Shown: positions 51,793-60,599, numbered from the stretch's first letter. The stretch is 64,000 bases of DNA from DASQBT01 sp963782495 (GCA_963782495.1 CAWAJU010000006.1:434001-498000), one strand, 5' to 3'. A program made the numbers and translations. The notes: generated from the sequence alone by a model not told the origin.

Positions 51793-52327
51793 ACAAAGCG
51801 TATCGACGGAATCCGGGGGTTTTTCAGTGAGGGTGCGAGCAGAAAGGAGGGGCCCCGCACGGCGGGGATCCGCACGTCCGCGAGCGCCCTCGGCGCCCGA
51901 CTCGGAGAATTATGGTCATGCGAGAAGTTGGCTGAGGGGGAGGGTGCGAGCAGAAAGGAGGGGCCCCGCACGGCGGGGATCCGCACGTCCGCGAGCGCCC
52001 TCGGCGCCCGACTCGGAGAATTATGGTCATGCGAGAAGTTGGCTGAGGGGGAGGGTGCGAGCAGAAAGGAGGGGCCCCGCACGGCGGGGATCCGCACGTC
52101 CGCGAGCGCCCTCGGCGCCCGACTCGGAGAATTATGGTCATGCGAGAAGTTGGCTGAGGGGGAGGGTGCGAGCAGAAAGGAGGGGCCCCGCACGGCGGGG
52201 ATCCGCACGTCCGCGAGCGCCCTCGGCGCCCGACATGCCAGTGGCTGGGTCAGGCAAGAAATTTTCGCGGGGGCGGTGGGCTGAAAGATTCACGGGCGAA
52301 CGCGTTCGCTGAACGCTGGCTTCTGCC
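51793..52327. other. Gene-free region carrying the 111-bp tandem array
   Basis: This 535-bp stretch between xerC and the GGDEF/EAL gene has no supported gene. About three quarters is the tandem array at 51831-52234. Because the unit is 37 codons long, several frames stay open on both strands; these are artefacts of the repeat. Confidence 0.7.
51831..52234 (+). repeat. Tandem array, 3.6 copies of a 111-bp GC-rich unit
   Basis: Units start at 51831, 51942, 52053 and 52164; the first three are full and essentially identical, the last stops after 71 bp. Each unit has a hairpin core GGGGCCCCGC-acg-GCGGGGATCC, preceded by GCGAGCAGAAAGGA, and a second GC stretch GCGCCCTCGGCGCC. The core resembles that of the array at 61431-61760. 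No unique spacers, so not CRISPR. Confidence 0.92.
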
Positions 52328-53212
52328 CTACTTCTTTCGCGCCCTTGGATGCGCTTGGTCGTAGACCTTGGCCAGATGCTGAAAGTCGAGATGCGTATAA
52401 ATCTGGGTGGTGGAAATGCTTGCGTGACCGAGCATTTCCTGTACCGCACGCAGGTCTCCGGAAGACTGCAGGACGTGGCTGGCGAAGGAGTGGCGCAGCA
52501 TGTGAGGGTGGACATGCACCGGCAGGCCGGCCTTGATCGCCCAGCGATCCAGCCGCAGGCCGACGCTCCTGGCTGACAGCCGCAGGCCACGGCGATTGAG
52601 AAACAGGGCAGGCTCGGCGGGGTCGGACAGGCTGGAGCGCGCAACCAGCCAAGCTTCAAGCGCGTGCAAGGCTTTTTCGCCGACGGGCACAATGCGGGTC
52701 TTTGCGCCCTTGCCGGTGACAGTCGCTTCCATGGCGCGCATGTCGACGCCGGAGAGATTCAAGCCGGTCAATTCCGCGAGACGCAGCCCGGATGAGTAGA
52801 ACAATTCGAACATGGCCGCATCGCGCACTTCAAGCACATCGTCGACCGGTCGGTCGAGCAGCTGGCTGCACTGTTCCGGGCTGAGCGTCTGGGGCAGGGC
52901 ACGGCGGGCTTTCGGCGGACGGATGTCCACGCAGGGATTGGATTCCCAGCCTAGGCGGCGGTTGGCGAAACGGTAAAAACTGCGCCAGCCGGACAGGATG
53001 CGGCTCAAGGATTTGGGGGCCAGCCCGCGGCCATGCAGACGCGCGGCAAAACCGCGAATCTGGTGCGGGCCAAGTTCCTTCAGTGCGGCGGCGCCGGCCT
53101 GTTCCAACAACATGCTCAGGTCATGCCGGTAGGCAATGAGGGTAAGTTCGGACAGACGCTTTTCGGTCGCAAGGTAAGACAGGTAGGCGTCGACCTCGGG
53201 AGGCAGATTCAT
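52328..53212 (-). CDS. xerC: Tyrosine recombinase XerC
   Basis: 294 residues. N-terminal SAM-like domain (YLSYLATEKRLSELTLIAYRHD) and catalytic domain with Arg in SSGLRLAELTGL, HMLRHSFASHVLQSSGD (HxxR), LGHASISTTQIYTH with the catalytic Tyr. Together with XerD it resolves chromosome dimers at dif. The genomic order dapF-DUF484-xerC is the standard housekeeping arrangement and not a mobile integrase. Overlaps DUF484 by 4 bp. Confidence 0.96.
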   Translation of the reverse strand: MNLPPEVDAYLSYLATEKRLSELTLIAYRHDLSMLLEQAGAAALKELGPHQIRGFAARLHGRGLAPKSLSRILSGWRSFYRFANRRLGWESNPCVDIRPPKARRALPQTLSPEQCSQLLDRPVDDVLEVRDAAMFELFYSSGLRLAELTGLNLSGVDMRAMEATVTGKGAKTRIVPVGEKALHALEAWLVARSSLSDPAEPALFLNRRGLRLSARSVGLRLDRWAIKAGLPVHVHPHMLRHSFASHVLQSSGDLRAVQEMLGHASISTTQIYTHLDFQHLAKVYDQAHPRARKK

Positions 53213-53859
53213 GTCATCCGACCAATGGCCGCGCCGAGCAACTGCCCCAGGCGTTCCAGGTAGAGCACGCCCATTTCCGGATAAAAGCGTTTGGGGTCCT
53301 CCGAGGCGAGCACCAGCAGGCCGCAGGACTTGTCATTGCGCAAGGGAATCGCGGCGAAGGATCGCAGATGGGGCGCAGGTTCGCCGAACCAGCTCAGTGC
53401 ATCTTCATACTTGAGCAGCCCACAGGCTGGATGCCGCTGGCTTTCCACCTGCATGCGCAGCGCTTCGGAAACGGGTTCCAACGCGGTCAGGCTGCCATTG
53501 GCGGGCAGGCTCCATATGCGCACCGCACTGTGGGGAACGGCGAAGCCTTCATGCAGATGGCCTTCCAGCGCGGTCAAAAGCGCATAGACGTTTGCCGCAC
53601 CGGTCAGGTCCACGGTGAGTCTGTGCAACTTGTCCGAGATGGCATCGTTCTCTTCGCCAAACTCGATCAGGTCCGCGAGCTTGCTTTCCAGCAGGCGCAC
53701 CTTGTCGCGCATTGACAGGACCTGGCGCTCCGTAAGCGACACGGCGTGGGTGCCGTGTGGATGCGGAATGTGCAGATCGGCGAGCAAGTCCGCATGTTGG
53801 TTGAAGAAGTCCGGATGGGACCTGAGATAGTCCGCAATTTCGTTGCTGGGAGTGTCCAT
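53209..53859 (-). CDS. DUF484 family protein
   Basis: 216 residues, GAF-like. EIADYLRSHPDFFNQHADLLADL and PHPHGTHAVSLTERQVLSMRDK are typical of DUF484, which sits between dapF and xerC in many proteobacteria. The function is unknown. Starts directly before the dapF stop and overlaps xerC by ATGA. Confidence 0.92.
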   Translation of the reverse strand: MDTPSNEIADYLRSHPDFFNQHADLLADLHIPHPHGTHAVSLTERQVLSMRDKVRLLESKLADLIEFGEENDAISDKLHRLTVDLTGAANVYALLTALEGHLHEGFAVPHSAVRIWSLPANGSLTALEPVSEALRMQVESQRHPACGLLKYEDALSWFGEPAPHLRSFAAIPLRNDKSCGLLVLASEDPKRFYPEMGVLYLERLGQLLGAAIGRMT

Positions 53860-54690
53860 TTAGATGTCGATCTCTCCGTCAAAAACCCTGCGTGCCGGGC
53901 CGGTCATCATTACCGGATGATTGTTGCCGAGCCACTCTATGGTCAGGATCCCGCCACGGGTTTCCACTTCCACCCGGCTGTCCAGCAGGTCGCGGGCCAT
54001 GCCCGCCACTGCCGCTGCGCACGCGCCGGTGCCGCACGACAGGGTTTCTCCCGCGCCGCGTTCGTAGACCCTCAAGCGCACCCGTCCGCGATCAAGAATC
54101 TGCAGGTAGCCGGCGTTGACCCGCGCGGGAAACCGTGGGTGCGACTCAATGTGCGGCCCCTGCAGTCCAACCGGCGCCAAGTCCACATTTTCCACGATTT
54201 GCACGGCGTGGGGGTTGCCCATGGAAAGGGCACTGATTTCCACGCTGGTTCCGTCAACCTCAAGCGAGTAGGTAAGCGCCTGCCGCTCCACAAGAAATGG
54301 GATTTCGGCAGGCGCAAAGCGCGGCGGGCCCATGTTGACCGTGACCCGGCCATCGATTTCCAACCTGGGCGTGATCAGGCCGGACCTGGTTTCCACGGTG
54401 ATTTCACGCTTGTCAGTCAAACCCCGATCGAGGACGAAGCGGACAAAACAGCGCGCGCCGTTGCCACACTGTTCCACCTCGCCGCCATCCGCATTGAAGA
54501 TGCGGTAGCGGAAGTCAGCGTCCGCTCGCGTGGACGCTTCCACCAGGAGCAATTGATCGAAGCCAATGCCCAAGTGTCGGTCGGCCATCAAACGCACCTG
54601 TTCGGCGCTCAGATCGATCGATTGGCTGATTCCGTCCAGCACCGCAAAGTCATTTCCCGCCCCGTGCATTTTGCTGAATTTGAGTTTCAT
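53860..54690 (-). CDS. dapF: Diaminopimelate epimerase
   Basis: 276 residues from ATG 54690 (frame open further, but MKLKFSKMHGAGNDFAVLD is the family N-terminus). Converts LL- to meso-diaminopimelate for lysine and murein. The two catalytic cysteines are in EQCGNGARCFVRF and LSCGTGACAAAV. The start overlaps the CoA-binding gene by 4 bp. Confidence 0.97.
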   Translation of the reverse strand: MKLKFSKMHGAGNDFAVLDGISQSIDLSAEQVRLMADRHLGIGFDQLLLVEASTRADADFRYRIFNADGGEVEQCGNGARCFVRFVLDRGLTDKREITVETRSGLITPRLEIDGRVTVNMGPPRFAPAEIPFLVERQALTYSLEVDGTSVEISALSMGNPHAVQIVENVDLAPVGLQGPHIESHPRFPARVNAGYLQILDRGRVRLRVYERGAGETLSCGTGACAAAVAGMARDLLDSRVEVETRGGILTIEWLGNNHPVMMTGPARRVFDGEIDI

Positions 54691-55109
54691 GTATTGAGCG
54701 CTACATATTCCTTCCAGATGCAGCGGTCCATGACCGTGAAGATTCCGCCCGCGCGGGCCCGGCTGCCGGCCGCCACATTCACGATGCCTTCCTGGATCCA
54801 CAGCGCCGGAATGTTCAGTTCCAGACATTCTTCCACAATCCTCGGCAGGTCTTCGGCGGCGCGGAACACATCCACCAGATCCACCGCAAAAGGTATGTCG
54901 CTCAGCGCGGAGTAAGCCCTTTCCCCCAATACTTCGGTCACGCCGGGGCGCACCGGCACGATGCGAAAGCCGAAGCCTTGCATGGCGCGGGCCACTTTAT
55001 GGCTGGGCCGGTCGGGCCGAGGTGACAGTCCCACAACGGCAATCGTCCTGATCCGGCCGAGGAGGTTCTTGATTGCGGCCGGGTCCGGGTTAAAAAAGGG
55101 CTCACTCAA
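54687..55109 (-). CDS. CoA-binding domain protein (YccU type)
   Basis: 140 residues, a stand-alone Rossmann-like CoA-binding domain: IRTIAVVGLSPRPDRPSHKVA, GFRIVPVRPG and DLVDVFRAAEDLP. Role unknown; family members are small soluble proteins. In operon with dapF. Confidence 0.9.
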   Translation of the reverse strand: MSEPFFNPDPAAIKNLLGRIRTIAVVGLSPRPDRPSHKVARAMQGFGFRIVPVRPGVTEVLGERAYSALSDIPFAVDLVDVFRAAEDLPRIVEECLELNIPALWIQEGIVNVAAGSRARAGGIFTVMDRCIWKEYVALNT

Positions 55110-55605
55110 GTTTCAATTCCATAAAATAGTCGTCCATGACAAATCCGCCGCCGATGTCGCACACCCGGGCTTCAGTGATAACAAAACCATACGTTCCATA
55201 CGCAATCAGAGCAAGGGAATTGTGCCGGTTGACCTGCAGGGTCAGGCGCGTGTTCCCAGCCCTGAGGGCCCATTTTTTGGCCTGCTCAAGCAATGCCGCT
55301 CCCAAACCGCAGCGTCGATGGTCGGGGTGGACATACAGCTTGTCCAGTTTGCATTGGTCTTCCATCAGTATTGCGTGAGCAAATCCGACCAGGACTCCAT
55401 CCTGTTCGGCGACCCACCAGCCGTGAGCGGGGTCGGCCAACTGGCTGCGGATGAGGGCGGCGCCGTAGCGCTGGGCCAGCATGTAGTCGATCTGCCCCAG
55501 GCTGATGATGGCGGGGTAGTGGTGCAGCCAGATTTGGCGCGCAAGGGCGGCCAGGCTTTCCGCTTCGTCCAGCTTTAACCGGTGGATCAGCGCCGCACTA
55601 GCCAT
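55102..55605 (-). CDS. GNAT family N-acetyltransferase
   Basis: 167 residues with the GNAT acetyl-CoA loop (LYVHPDHRRCGLGAALLEQA: R/Q-x-x-G-x-G/A) and the C-terminal YGTYGFVITEARVCDIGGGF. Substrate not apparent. Overlaps both neighbours by 8 bp. Confidence 0.88.
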   Translation of the reverse strand: MASAALIHRLKLDEAESLAALARQIWLHHYPAIISLGQIDYMLAQRYGAALIRSQLADPAHGWWVAEQDGVLVGFAHAILMEDQCKLDKLYVHPDHRRCGLGAALLEQAKKWALRAGNTRLTLQVNRHNSLALIAYGTYGFVITEARVCDIGGGFVMDDYFMELKLE

Positions 55606-56473
55606 AAAAGGAGGGCTCGCCAGGCGGGCGCGTCTTGAAGCGCCGATGTACCCACAGGTATTGCTCGGGCATTTCTCGCACCCGGTCTTCGATGAAGCGA
55701 TTCATGCGCGCGGTGTCGGCTTCCACATCCGCAGTGGGAAAATCTTCCCAAGCTGGATAGAAGCGCATCGTATAGCCCGCACCCCCCGGAAGCTGGCGGG
55801 TGATGGCCGGAACGACCGCCGCACCGGTAATCTTGGCCAGACGGGAGAGCGCCGGAATGGTGGCGGCCTGAATCCCAAAAAAGGGCACAAATATGGATTC
55901 CTTGCGCCCCTGGTCCTGGTCGGGCAGAAAATAGAAAGGCAAACCGGATTGGATGATCTTGATCAGCGGACGTATGCCTTCGTGGCGGGAAGCCAGGACC
56001 GGCTGATTGAAGCGACTACGGGCGCGGCGCAGATAGCGGTCCACCACAGGGTTGCGCTGGCGCACGTATATGGAGGCGATGCGGGCGTGGGTGCTCAGGC
56101 GCACCCCGCCCATGTCCAGCCCGACGAAATGCGGCGCCAGAACGATGACCGGTCGACCGCGCAGCCTGTCCAGGTGCTCCACGCCTTCGAACCTCACCAG
56201 TCTTTCCAGCCTTTGCTGCGAGGACCAGAACAGCAGGCCGTGCTCCAGCACGGCGCGGGTGGCGGCGATGAAATGCCGGGTCAGAATCACCTTGCGCTGG
56301 ACTTCATCCAGTTCCGGAAAGCAGCGCGCCAGGTTGCGTTCGACCACCTTGCGGCGCGGGCGCGCAAGCTGGGCCGTCAGCCGGCCAAGCACGTTGCCCA
56401 AGGCGGCTTGCAGCGACAGCGGCAGCCAGTGCAGCAGCCACAGCAGGACTATTCCCAGATGGGTCATGGGCAA
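55598..56473 (-). CDS. LpxL/HtrB-type acyltransferase, copy 1
   Basis: 291 residues. N-terminal hydrophobic segment (LGIVLLWLLHWLPLSLQAAL), then HFVGLDMGG, the HxxxxD acyltransferase motif, and DQDQGRKESIFVPFFGI, and YLWVHRRFKTRPPGE. Adds secondary acyl chains to lipid A by family. Forms a tandem pair with the next gene, overlap 10 bp. Confidence 0.88.
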   Translation of the reverse strand: MPMTHLGIVLLWLLHWLPLSLQAALGNVLGRLTAQLARPRRKVVERNLARCFPELDEVQRKVILTRHFIAATRAVLEHGLLFWSSQQRLERLVRFEGVEHLDRLRGRPVIVLAPHFVGLDMGGVRLSTHARIASIYVRQRNPVVDRYLRRARSRFNQPVLASRHEGIRPLIKIIQSGLPFYFLPDQDQGRKESIFVPFFGIQAATIPALSRLAKITGAAVVPAITRQLPGGAGYTMRFYPAWEDFPTADVEADTARMNRFIEDRVREMPEQYLWVHRRFKTRPPGEPSFYG

Positions 56474-57330
56474 GGTGTATCGGGCGGAGGCGGCGCGTCA
56501 CCGGGCTTCTTGTAGCGCTGATAGCTCCACAAGTACTGAGCGGGAACCTTGCGGATCACTCGCTCCACCTCCCGGTTTAGTTGCGCGGCCGCGGCCTGTT
56601 TGTCGGACGGAAAGGACGCAATGTGGTCGAAATGCAGGTGGTAGCCACGGCCCCATGGCAGGCGTTCCGCGTAAACCATGAACGGCGCGGCGCCGGTGGA
56701 CTGGGCCAAGCGGAAGACCAGGGTCGGAGTGTAGGCCCAGCGGCCGAAAAACGGCGCCCATACGCCTTCGCCAAGGGTGGCAACCTGATCGGGCAGGATG
56801 CCGATGGCTTCGCCCTTTTTCAGCGCCTTGAGCATGGCCTTGATGCCGGTCATGTCGGTAGGAATGAGATGAGCCAGGCCACGCTCGCGGCCGGCTTTCA
56901 TGATCCGGTCCAGGGACGCGTTGCGCGCGGGTTTGTACATGGCGGTAAGAGGCAGACGGGACGCCACGTACTGATTGATCATTTCGAAGCAACCAACATG
57001 CGGCGACATCAGGATGACGCCCTTGCCTTCCTTTAGCGCGGCGTCGAGCAACTCCCAGCCGGACAGCTCGCGTACCAGTTTGACCGTTTGCTCGTGCGGG
57101 AGCATCCAGATCGGCGCCAGTTCAAGTATGCTTTTGCCCGACTCGGCGATGACTTGGCGTAACAAGGGACGGCACGCCTGGTTGGGGCACAGGCCGCTTT
57201 GCCGAAGATTGGACCGCGTCCGCCGGCTGTGACGGCCGGGCGCCAGGTAAATCAGCCATCCGAGGAGGATGCCCAGGGCGTGCAGGACAGGTAGGGGCAG
57301 GTGGGACAGAAACCTTAATAGGATGGCCAT
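56464..57330 (-). CDS. LpxL/HtrB-type acyltransferase, copy 2
   Basis: 288 residues. Same family as its neighbour: VILMSPHVGCFEMINQYV (HxxxxE, a variant of HxxxxD), GILPDQVATLGEGVWAPFFG and YLWSYQRYKKPGD. The two copies probably add different acyl chains in lipid A. First gene of this minus-strand operon, divergent from metK. Confidence 0.88.
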   Translation of the reverse strand: MAILLRFLSHLPLPVLHALGILLGWLIYLAPGRHSRRTRSNLRQSGLCPNQACRPLLRQVIAESGKSILELAPIWMLPHEQTVKLVRELSGWELLDAALKEGKGVILMSPHVGCFEMINQYVASRLPLTAMYKPARNASLDRIMKAGRERGLAHLIPTDMTGIKAMLKALKKGEAIGILPDQVATLGEGVWAPFFGRWAYTPTLVFRLAQSTGAAPFMVYAERLPWGRGYHLHFDHIASFPSDKQAAAAQLNREVERVIRKVPAQYLWSYQRYKKPGDAPPPPDTPCP

Positions 57331-57429
57331 GCGGGTTGACTAAAAACCAGTCCAGTTGGAGAATAAGTAAAGCCGCCGTGTTAATGCAGACAACTTGCGG
57401 GCGGGATATAAATACTGCTAAAGCGTCGC

Positions 57430-57483
57430 CGCTCCAAACCCCCGGTCCGGTCGCGCAAGCAAGTGGGGGAATACTTTGGAGCG
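57430..57483 (+). promoter_or_regulatory. metK leader hairpin occluding the ribosome site
   Basis: CGCTCCAAA (57430-57438) pairs with TTTGGAGCG (57475-57483) and CCCCC (57439-57443) with GGGGG (57465-57469), giving 14 bp with a 5-nt bulge and a 21-nt loop. The metK ribosome site GGAG (57478-57481) lies inside the stem. It does not match a SAM riboswitch that I know. Regulation is inferred from the pairing. Confidence 0.6.
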
Positions 57484-57486
57484 ATC

Positions 57487-58686
57487 ATGCTAAGAGACTA
57501 TATCTTCACCTCGGAATCGGTTTCCGAAGGCCATCCCGACAAAATGGCCGATCAGATCTCGGACTCCGTGCTGGACGCGATTCTAACCCAGGACAAGCAC
57601 GCGCGCGTGGCCTGCGAGACCCTGCTGACCACCGGCCTGGTGGTGATGGCCGGCGAAATCACCACCCATGCCGTGGTGGATTTTGGCCATGTAGCGCGTC
57701 AGGCGATCAAGCGCATCGGCTACGACAGTTCGGAAATCGGCTTTGACTACAACACCTGCGCAGTCATGACCGCAGTCGGCAAGCAGTCGCCTGACATTGC
57801 CGTCGGGGTGAATGAAGGCGAAGGCTTGTTTCTCGACCAGGGCGCGGGCGATCAGGGCCTGATGTTCGGCTATGCTTGCAACGAGACGCCCCAGCTCATG
57901 CCCATGCCCATTTATCTGGCGCACCGGCTGACCCAGCGCCAGTCCGAACTGCGCAAGGACGGCCGCTTGCCCTGGCTGCGCCCCGACGCGAAGTCGCAGG
58001 TGTCGATCCGCTATGTGGACGGTATGCCGCAGCACATCGACACGGTTGTGCTCTCCACCCAGCATCATCCGGAAATCTCCCATGCCCAGCTCACCGAAGC
58101 GGTGATCGAGGAAATCATCAAGCCCGTGCTGCCCAAGGAAATGCTGGTTGGCTGCCCACGCTACCTGGTCAACCCGACCGGCCGCTTTGTGATTGGCGGG
58201 CCCATGGGCGATGCCGGCCTGACCGGGCGCAAGATCATCGTCGATACCTATGGCGGCGCGGCACCCCACGGCGGCGGAGCGTTTTCCGGCAAGGACCCGT
58301 CCAAGGTCGACCGTTCGGCCGCCTACGCAGCGCGCTACGTGGCCAAGAACATCGTCGCGGCCGGCTTGGCAGACAGGTGCCTGGTGCAGGTGTCCTATGC
58401 CATTGGCGTCGCCAAGCCCACCTCCTTGATGGTAGAGACTTACGGCACGGGAAAGGTGCCAGATCACAAGCTGGTGGAGCTGATTGACCGGCATTTTGAC
58501 CTGCGTCCCAAGGGCATCATCCTCATGCTCGACCTGCTGCGGCCGATCTACGCCAAGACCGCGAGCTATGGGCATTTTGGCCGGGACGAGCCGGAGTTCA
58601 CCTGGGAAGTGACCGACAAGGTCGCCGCCCTGCGTGCGGATGCCGGTCTGTCGAGTGAAGCACGAACCGAGACGGTTGACGCGTAG
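57487..58686 (+). CDS. metK: S-adenosylmethionine synthetase
   Basis: 399 residues from ATG 57487, the family start (MLRDYIFTSESVSEGHPDK), with GGAG 5 bp upstream. Makes SAM from methionine and ATP. GHPDKMADQISD, GAGDQGLMFGYA, GGPMGDAGLTGRKIIVDTYG and GGGAFSGKDPSKVDRSAAY are diagnostic. Confidence 0.98.
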   Translation: MLRDYIFTSESVSEGHPDKMADQISDSVLDAILTQDKHARVACETLLTTGLVVMAGEITTHAVVDFGHVARQAIKRIGYDSSEIGFDYNTCAVMTAVGKQSPDIAVGVNEGEGLFLDQGAGDQGLMFGYACNETPQLMPMPIYLAHRLTQRQSELRKDGRLPWLRPDAKSQVSIRYVDGMPQHIDTVVLSTQHHPEISHAQLTEAVIEEIIKPVLPKEMLVGCPRYLVNPTGRFVIGGPMGDAGLTGRKIIVDTYGGAAPHGGGAFSGKDPSKVDRSAAYAARYVAKNIVAAGLADRCLVQVSYAIGVAKPTSLMVETYGTGKVPDHKLVELIDRHFDLRPKGIILMLDLLRPIYAKTASYGHFGRDEPEFTWEVTDKVAALRADAGLSSEARTETVDA

Positions 58687-58790
58687 GCCGAGGCGAGCGC
58701 AGCGCAGTTGGGCGGAGGCCGGAGCCGGGATATTCATGGGACGGGGGCGCTACGAGCCGGCGCCAGTCTGCAAGGCCGCCAGGCGGAATC

Positions 58791-58799
58791 TGATATAAT
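58791..58799 (+). promoter_or_regulatory. Extended -10 promoter (TGnTATAAT)
   Basis: TGATATAAT is a perfect extended -10 element 34 bp before the small CDS at 58834. No consensus -35 is needed with such an element. A GC-rich stretch CGCCGG follows directly. Confidence 0.65.
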
Positions 58800-58833
58800 T
58801 CGCCGGCTTAAATCTTGACCCAAGGAAACCACC

Positions 58834-58983
58834 ATGGCCGAACGTAAACGCACCCGCCGCAACACCTTGGAGCGGCGCTGCCTGCCCAAGACCTTCAAGC
58901 GCATGTTTGTCGGCGCGCCCAAGGGCATTTTCAAGATGCTGGAGACCCTGAAGCCTACCAAGGGCGGCAAGGCTGCCGCATAG
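58834..58983 (+). CDS. 49-residue very basic protein
   Basis: MAERKRTRRNTLERR begins a 49-residue protein with AAGGAAA upstream of the ATG. It has about fifteen Lys/Arg, then CLPKTFKRMFVGAPK, IFKMLETLKPTK and GGKAAA. Size and charge recall ribosomal or nucleic-acid-binding proteins. Codon use and the promoter element support it as real. It sits between metK and the SAH riboswitch. Family not recognised. Confidence 0.68.
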   Translation: MAERKRTRRNTLERRCLPKTFKRMFVGAPKGIFKMLETLKPTKGGKAAA

Positions 58984-59024
58984 CTAAGCTGTATCGGACA
59001 CCTTCAGGCTGTCCCATCATCATG

Positions 59025-59095
59025 CCCCGAGGAGCGTTGCGACTCGTGTAGAGCCAGGCTCGGGGCGGCCGCAAGGCTTGGCAACGGCGCTCACG
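59025..59095 (+). ncRNA. SAH riboswitch upstream of ahcY
   Basis: The sequence CCCCGAGGAGCGTTGCGAC, the partner CCAGGCTCGGGG and the terminal GGCAACGGCGCTCAC reproduce the conserved core of the S-adenosylhomocysteine riboswitch: CCCGAG pairs with CTCGGG, and GAGCG(T) pairs with GGCGCTC to form the pseudoknotted helix. It ends 32 bp before the ahcY start. The class activates ahcY when SAH accumulates. Confidence 0.93.
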
Positions 59096-59126
59096 TCACT
59101 TTTTGTCAAACAGAAAGGAGGGCGTG

Positions 59127-60539
59127 ATGAACGCCGTATCCAATGCCACTGCTGATTACATCGTCGCTGACCTGACCCTGGCTGGTTGGGGGCGCAAGGA
59201 AATCGCTATCGCCGAGACCGAGATGCCCGGCCTGATGGCGATCCGCGAGGAATATGCAGCCAGCCAGCCCCTCAAGGGCGCCCGTATCACCGGCAGCCTG
59301 CACATGACCATCCAGACCGCAGTGCTGATCGAAACCCTGCAGGCGCTGGGCGCCCAAGTGCGCTGGGCTTCGTGCAATATCTTCTCCACCCAGGACCACG
59401 CCGCGGCGGCCATCGCTGCTTCCGGCACGCCGGTGTTTGCGGTGAAAGGCGAGTCGCTGGCTGAATACTGGGACTACACCCACAGGATTTTCGAATGGCC
59501 GGACAGTGGCTATTCCAACATGATTCTGGACGACGGTGGCGACGCCACGCTGCTGCTGCATCTGGGTGCCAGAGCCGAGGAAGACATCACAGTGCTGGCC
59601 AAACCGGGCAGCGAAGAGGAACGGGTGCTGTTTGCCGCGATCAAGGCCAAGCTGGCCGTCGACCCCAAGTGGTACTCCACCCGGCTGGCGCAAATCAAGG
59701 GCGTGACCGAAGAGACCACGACTGGCGTGCACCGTCTTTATCAGATGCATGAGCGCGGCGAGCTGAAATTTCCCGCGATCAACGTCAACGATTCGGTGAC
59801 CAAGTCCAAATTCGACAACCTCTATGGCTGCCGCGAGTCGCTGGTCGACGGCATCAAGCGGGCCACCGACGTAATGGTGGCGGGCAAGGTGGCACTGGTG
59901 GCCGGCTACGGCGACGTAGGCAAGGGCAGCGCCCAGGCTCTGCGGGCGCTCTCGGCCCAGGTGTGGATTACTGAAATCGATCCGATCTGCGCGCTACAGG
60001 CCTCAATGGAAGGCTATCGCGTTGTGACCATGGATTACGCTGCCGGCAAGGCCGACATCTTCGTCACCGCGACCGGCAATTTTCATGTCATCACGCACGA
60101 CCACATGGCGAAAATGAAGGACCAGGCCATCGTCTGCAACATCGGCCACTTTGACAATGAAATCGATGTGGCCGGCATCGAGAAATATCGTTGGGAGGAG
60201 ATCAAGCCGCAGGTTGATCACGTGATCTTCCCTGATGGCAAGCGGATCATTCTTCTGGCTAAAGGAAGACTTGTAAACCTGGGTTGCGCCACGGGGCACC
60301 CCAGCTACGTGATGTCATCGTCCTTTGCCAACCAGACTCTGGCCCAGATCGAGTTGTACACCCGGACCGGGAAATATCCGGTTGGGGTCTACACCCTGCC
60401 CAAGCATCTGGATGAAAAAGTTGCGCGCCTGCAGTTGAAAAAACTCAATGCGCAACTAACTGAACTGACTGAACAACAAGCTGCCTATATTGGCGTGCCA
60501 AAGAGCGGGCCGTACAAGTCAGAACATTACCGCTATTGA
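59127..60539 (+). CDS. ahcY: Adenosylhomocysteinase
   Basis: 470 residues from ATG 59127, with AGGAGG upstream. Cleaves SAH to homocysteine and adenosine. LHMTIQTAVLIETLQALGA, VALVAGYGDVGKGSAQAL (NAD-binding), and GHFDNEIDVAGIEKYRWEE are characteristic; the C-terminus KSGPYKSEHYRY matches. Preceded by the SAH riboswitch. Confidence 0.98.
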   Translation: MNAVSNATADYIVADLTLAGWGRKEIAIAETEMPGLMAIREEYAASQPLKGARITGSLHMTIQTAVLIETLQALGAQVRWASCNIFSTQDHAAAAIAASGTPVFAVKGESLAEYWDYTHRIFEWPDSGYSNMILDDGGDATLLLHLGARAEEDITVLAKPGSEEERVLFAAIKAKLAVDPKWYSTRLAQIKGVTEETTTGVHRLYQMHERGELKFPAINVNDSVTKSKFDNLYGCRESLVDGIKRATDVMVAGKVALVAGYGDVGKGSAQALRALSAQVWITEIDPICALQASMEGYRVVTMDYAAGKADIFVTATGNFHVITHDHMAKMKDQAIVCNIGHFDNEIDVAGIEKYRWEEIKPQVDHVIFPDGKRIILLAKGRLVNLGCATGHPSYVMSSSFANQTLAQIELYTRTGKYPVGVYTLPKHLDEKVARLQLKKLNAQLTELTEQQAAYIGVPKSGPYKSEHYRY

Positions 60540-60599
60540 CCGCAAAGATCGGAGAGGGCACCAAGTCCTGTGCGATCCGCGCGAATTCGGCGCTGAATC

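Noticed and set aside
51831..52234. CRISPR array
   Set aside because: Units are contiguous and identical with no variable spacers, and no cas gene is present.
51535..52312. Repetitive proteins encoded by the 111-bp array on both strands
   Set aside because: The unit is 37 codons and free of stops in several frames, so long frames arise automatically; none has a good start or continues into conserved sequence.
52328..53212. Phage or integron integrase
   Set aside because: Sequence and the dapF-DUF484 neighbours identify chromosomal XerC.
57343..57486. SAM riboswitch upstream of metK
   Set aside because: I could not match the conserved cores of known SAM riboswitch classes; only the occluding hairpin is supported.
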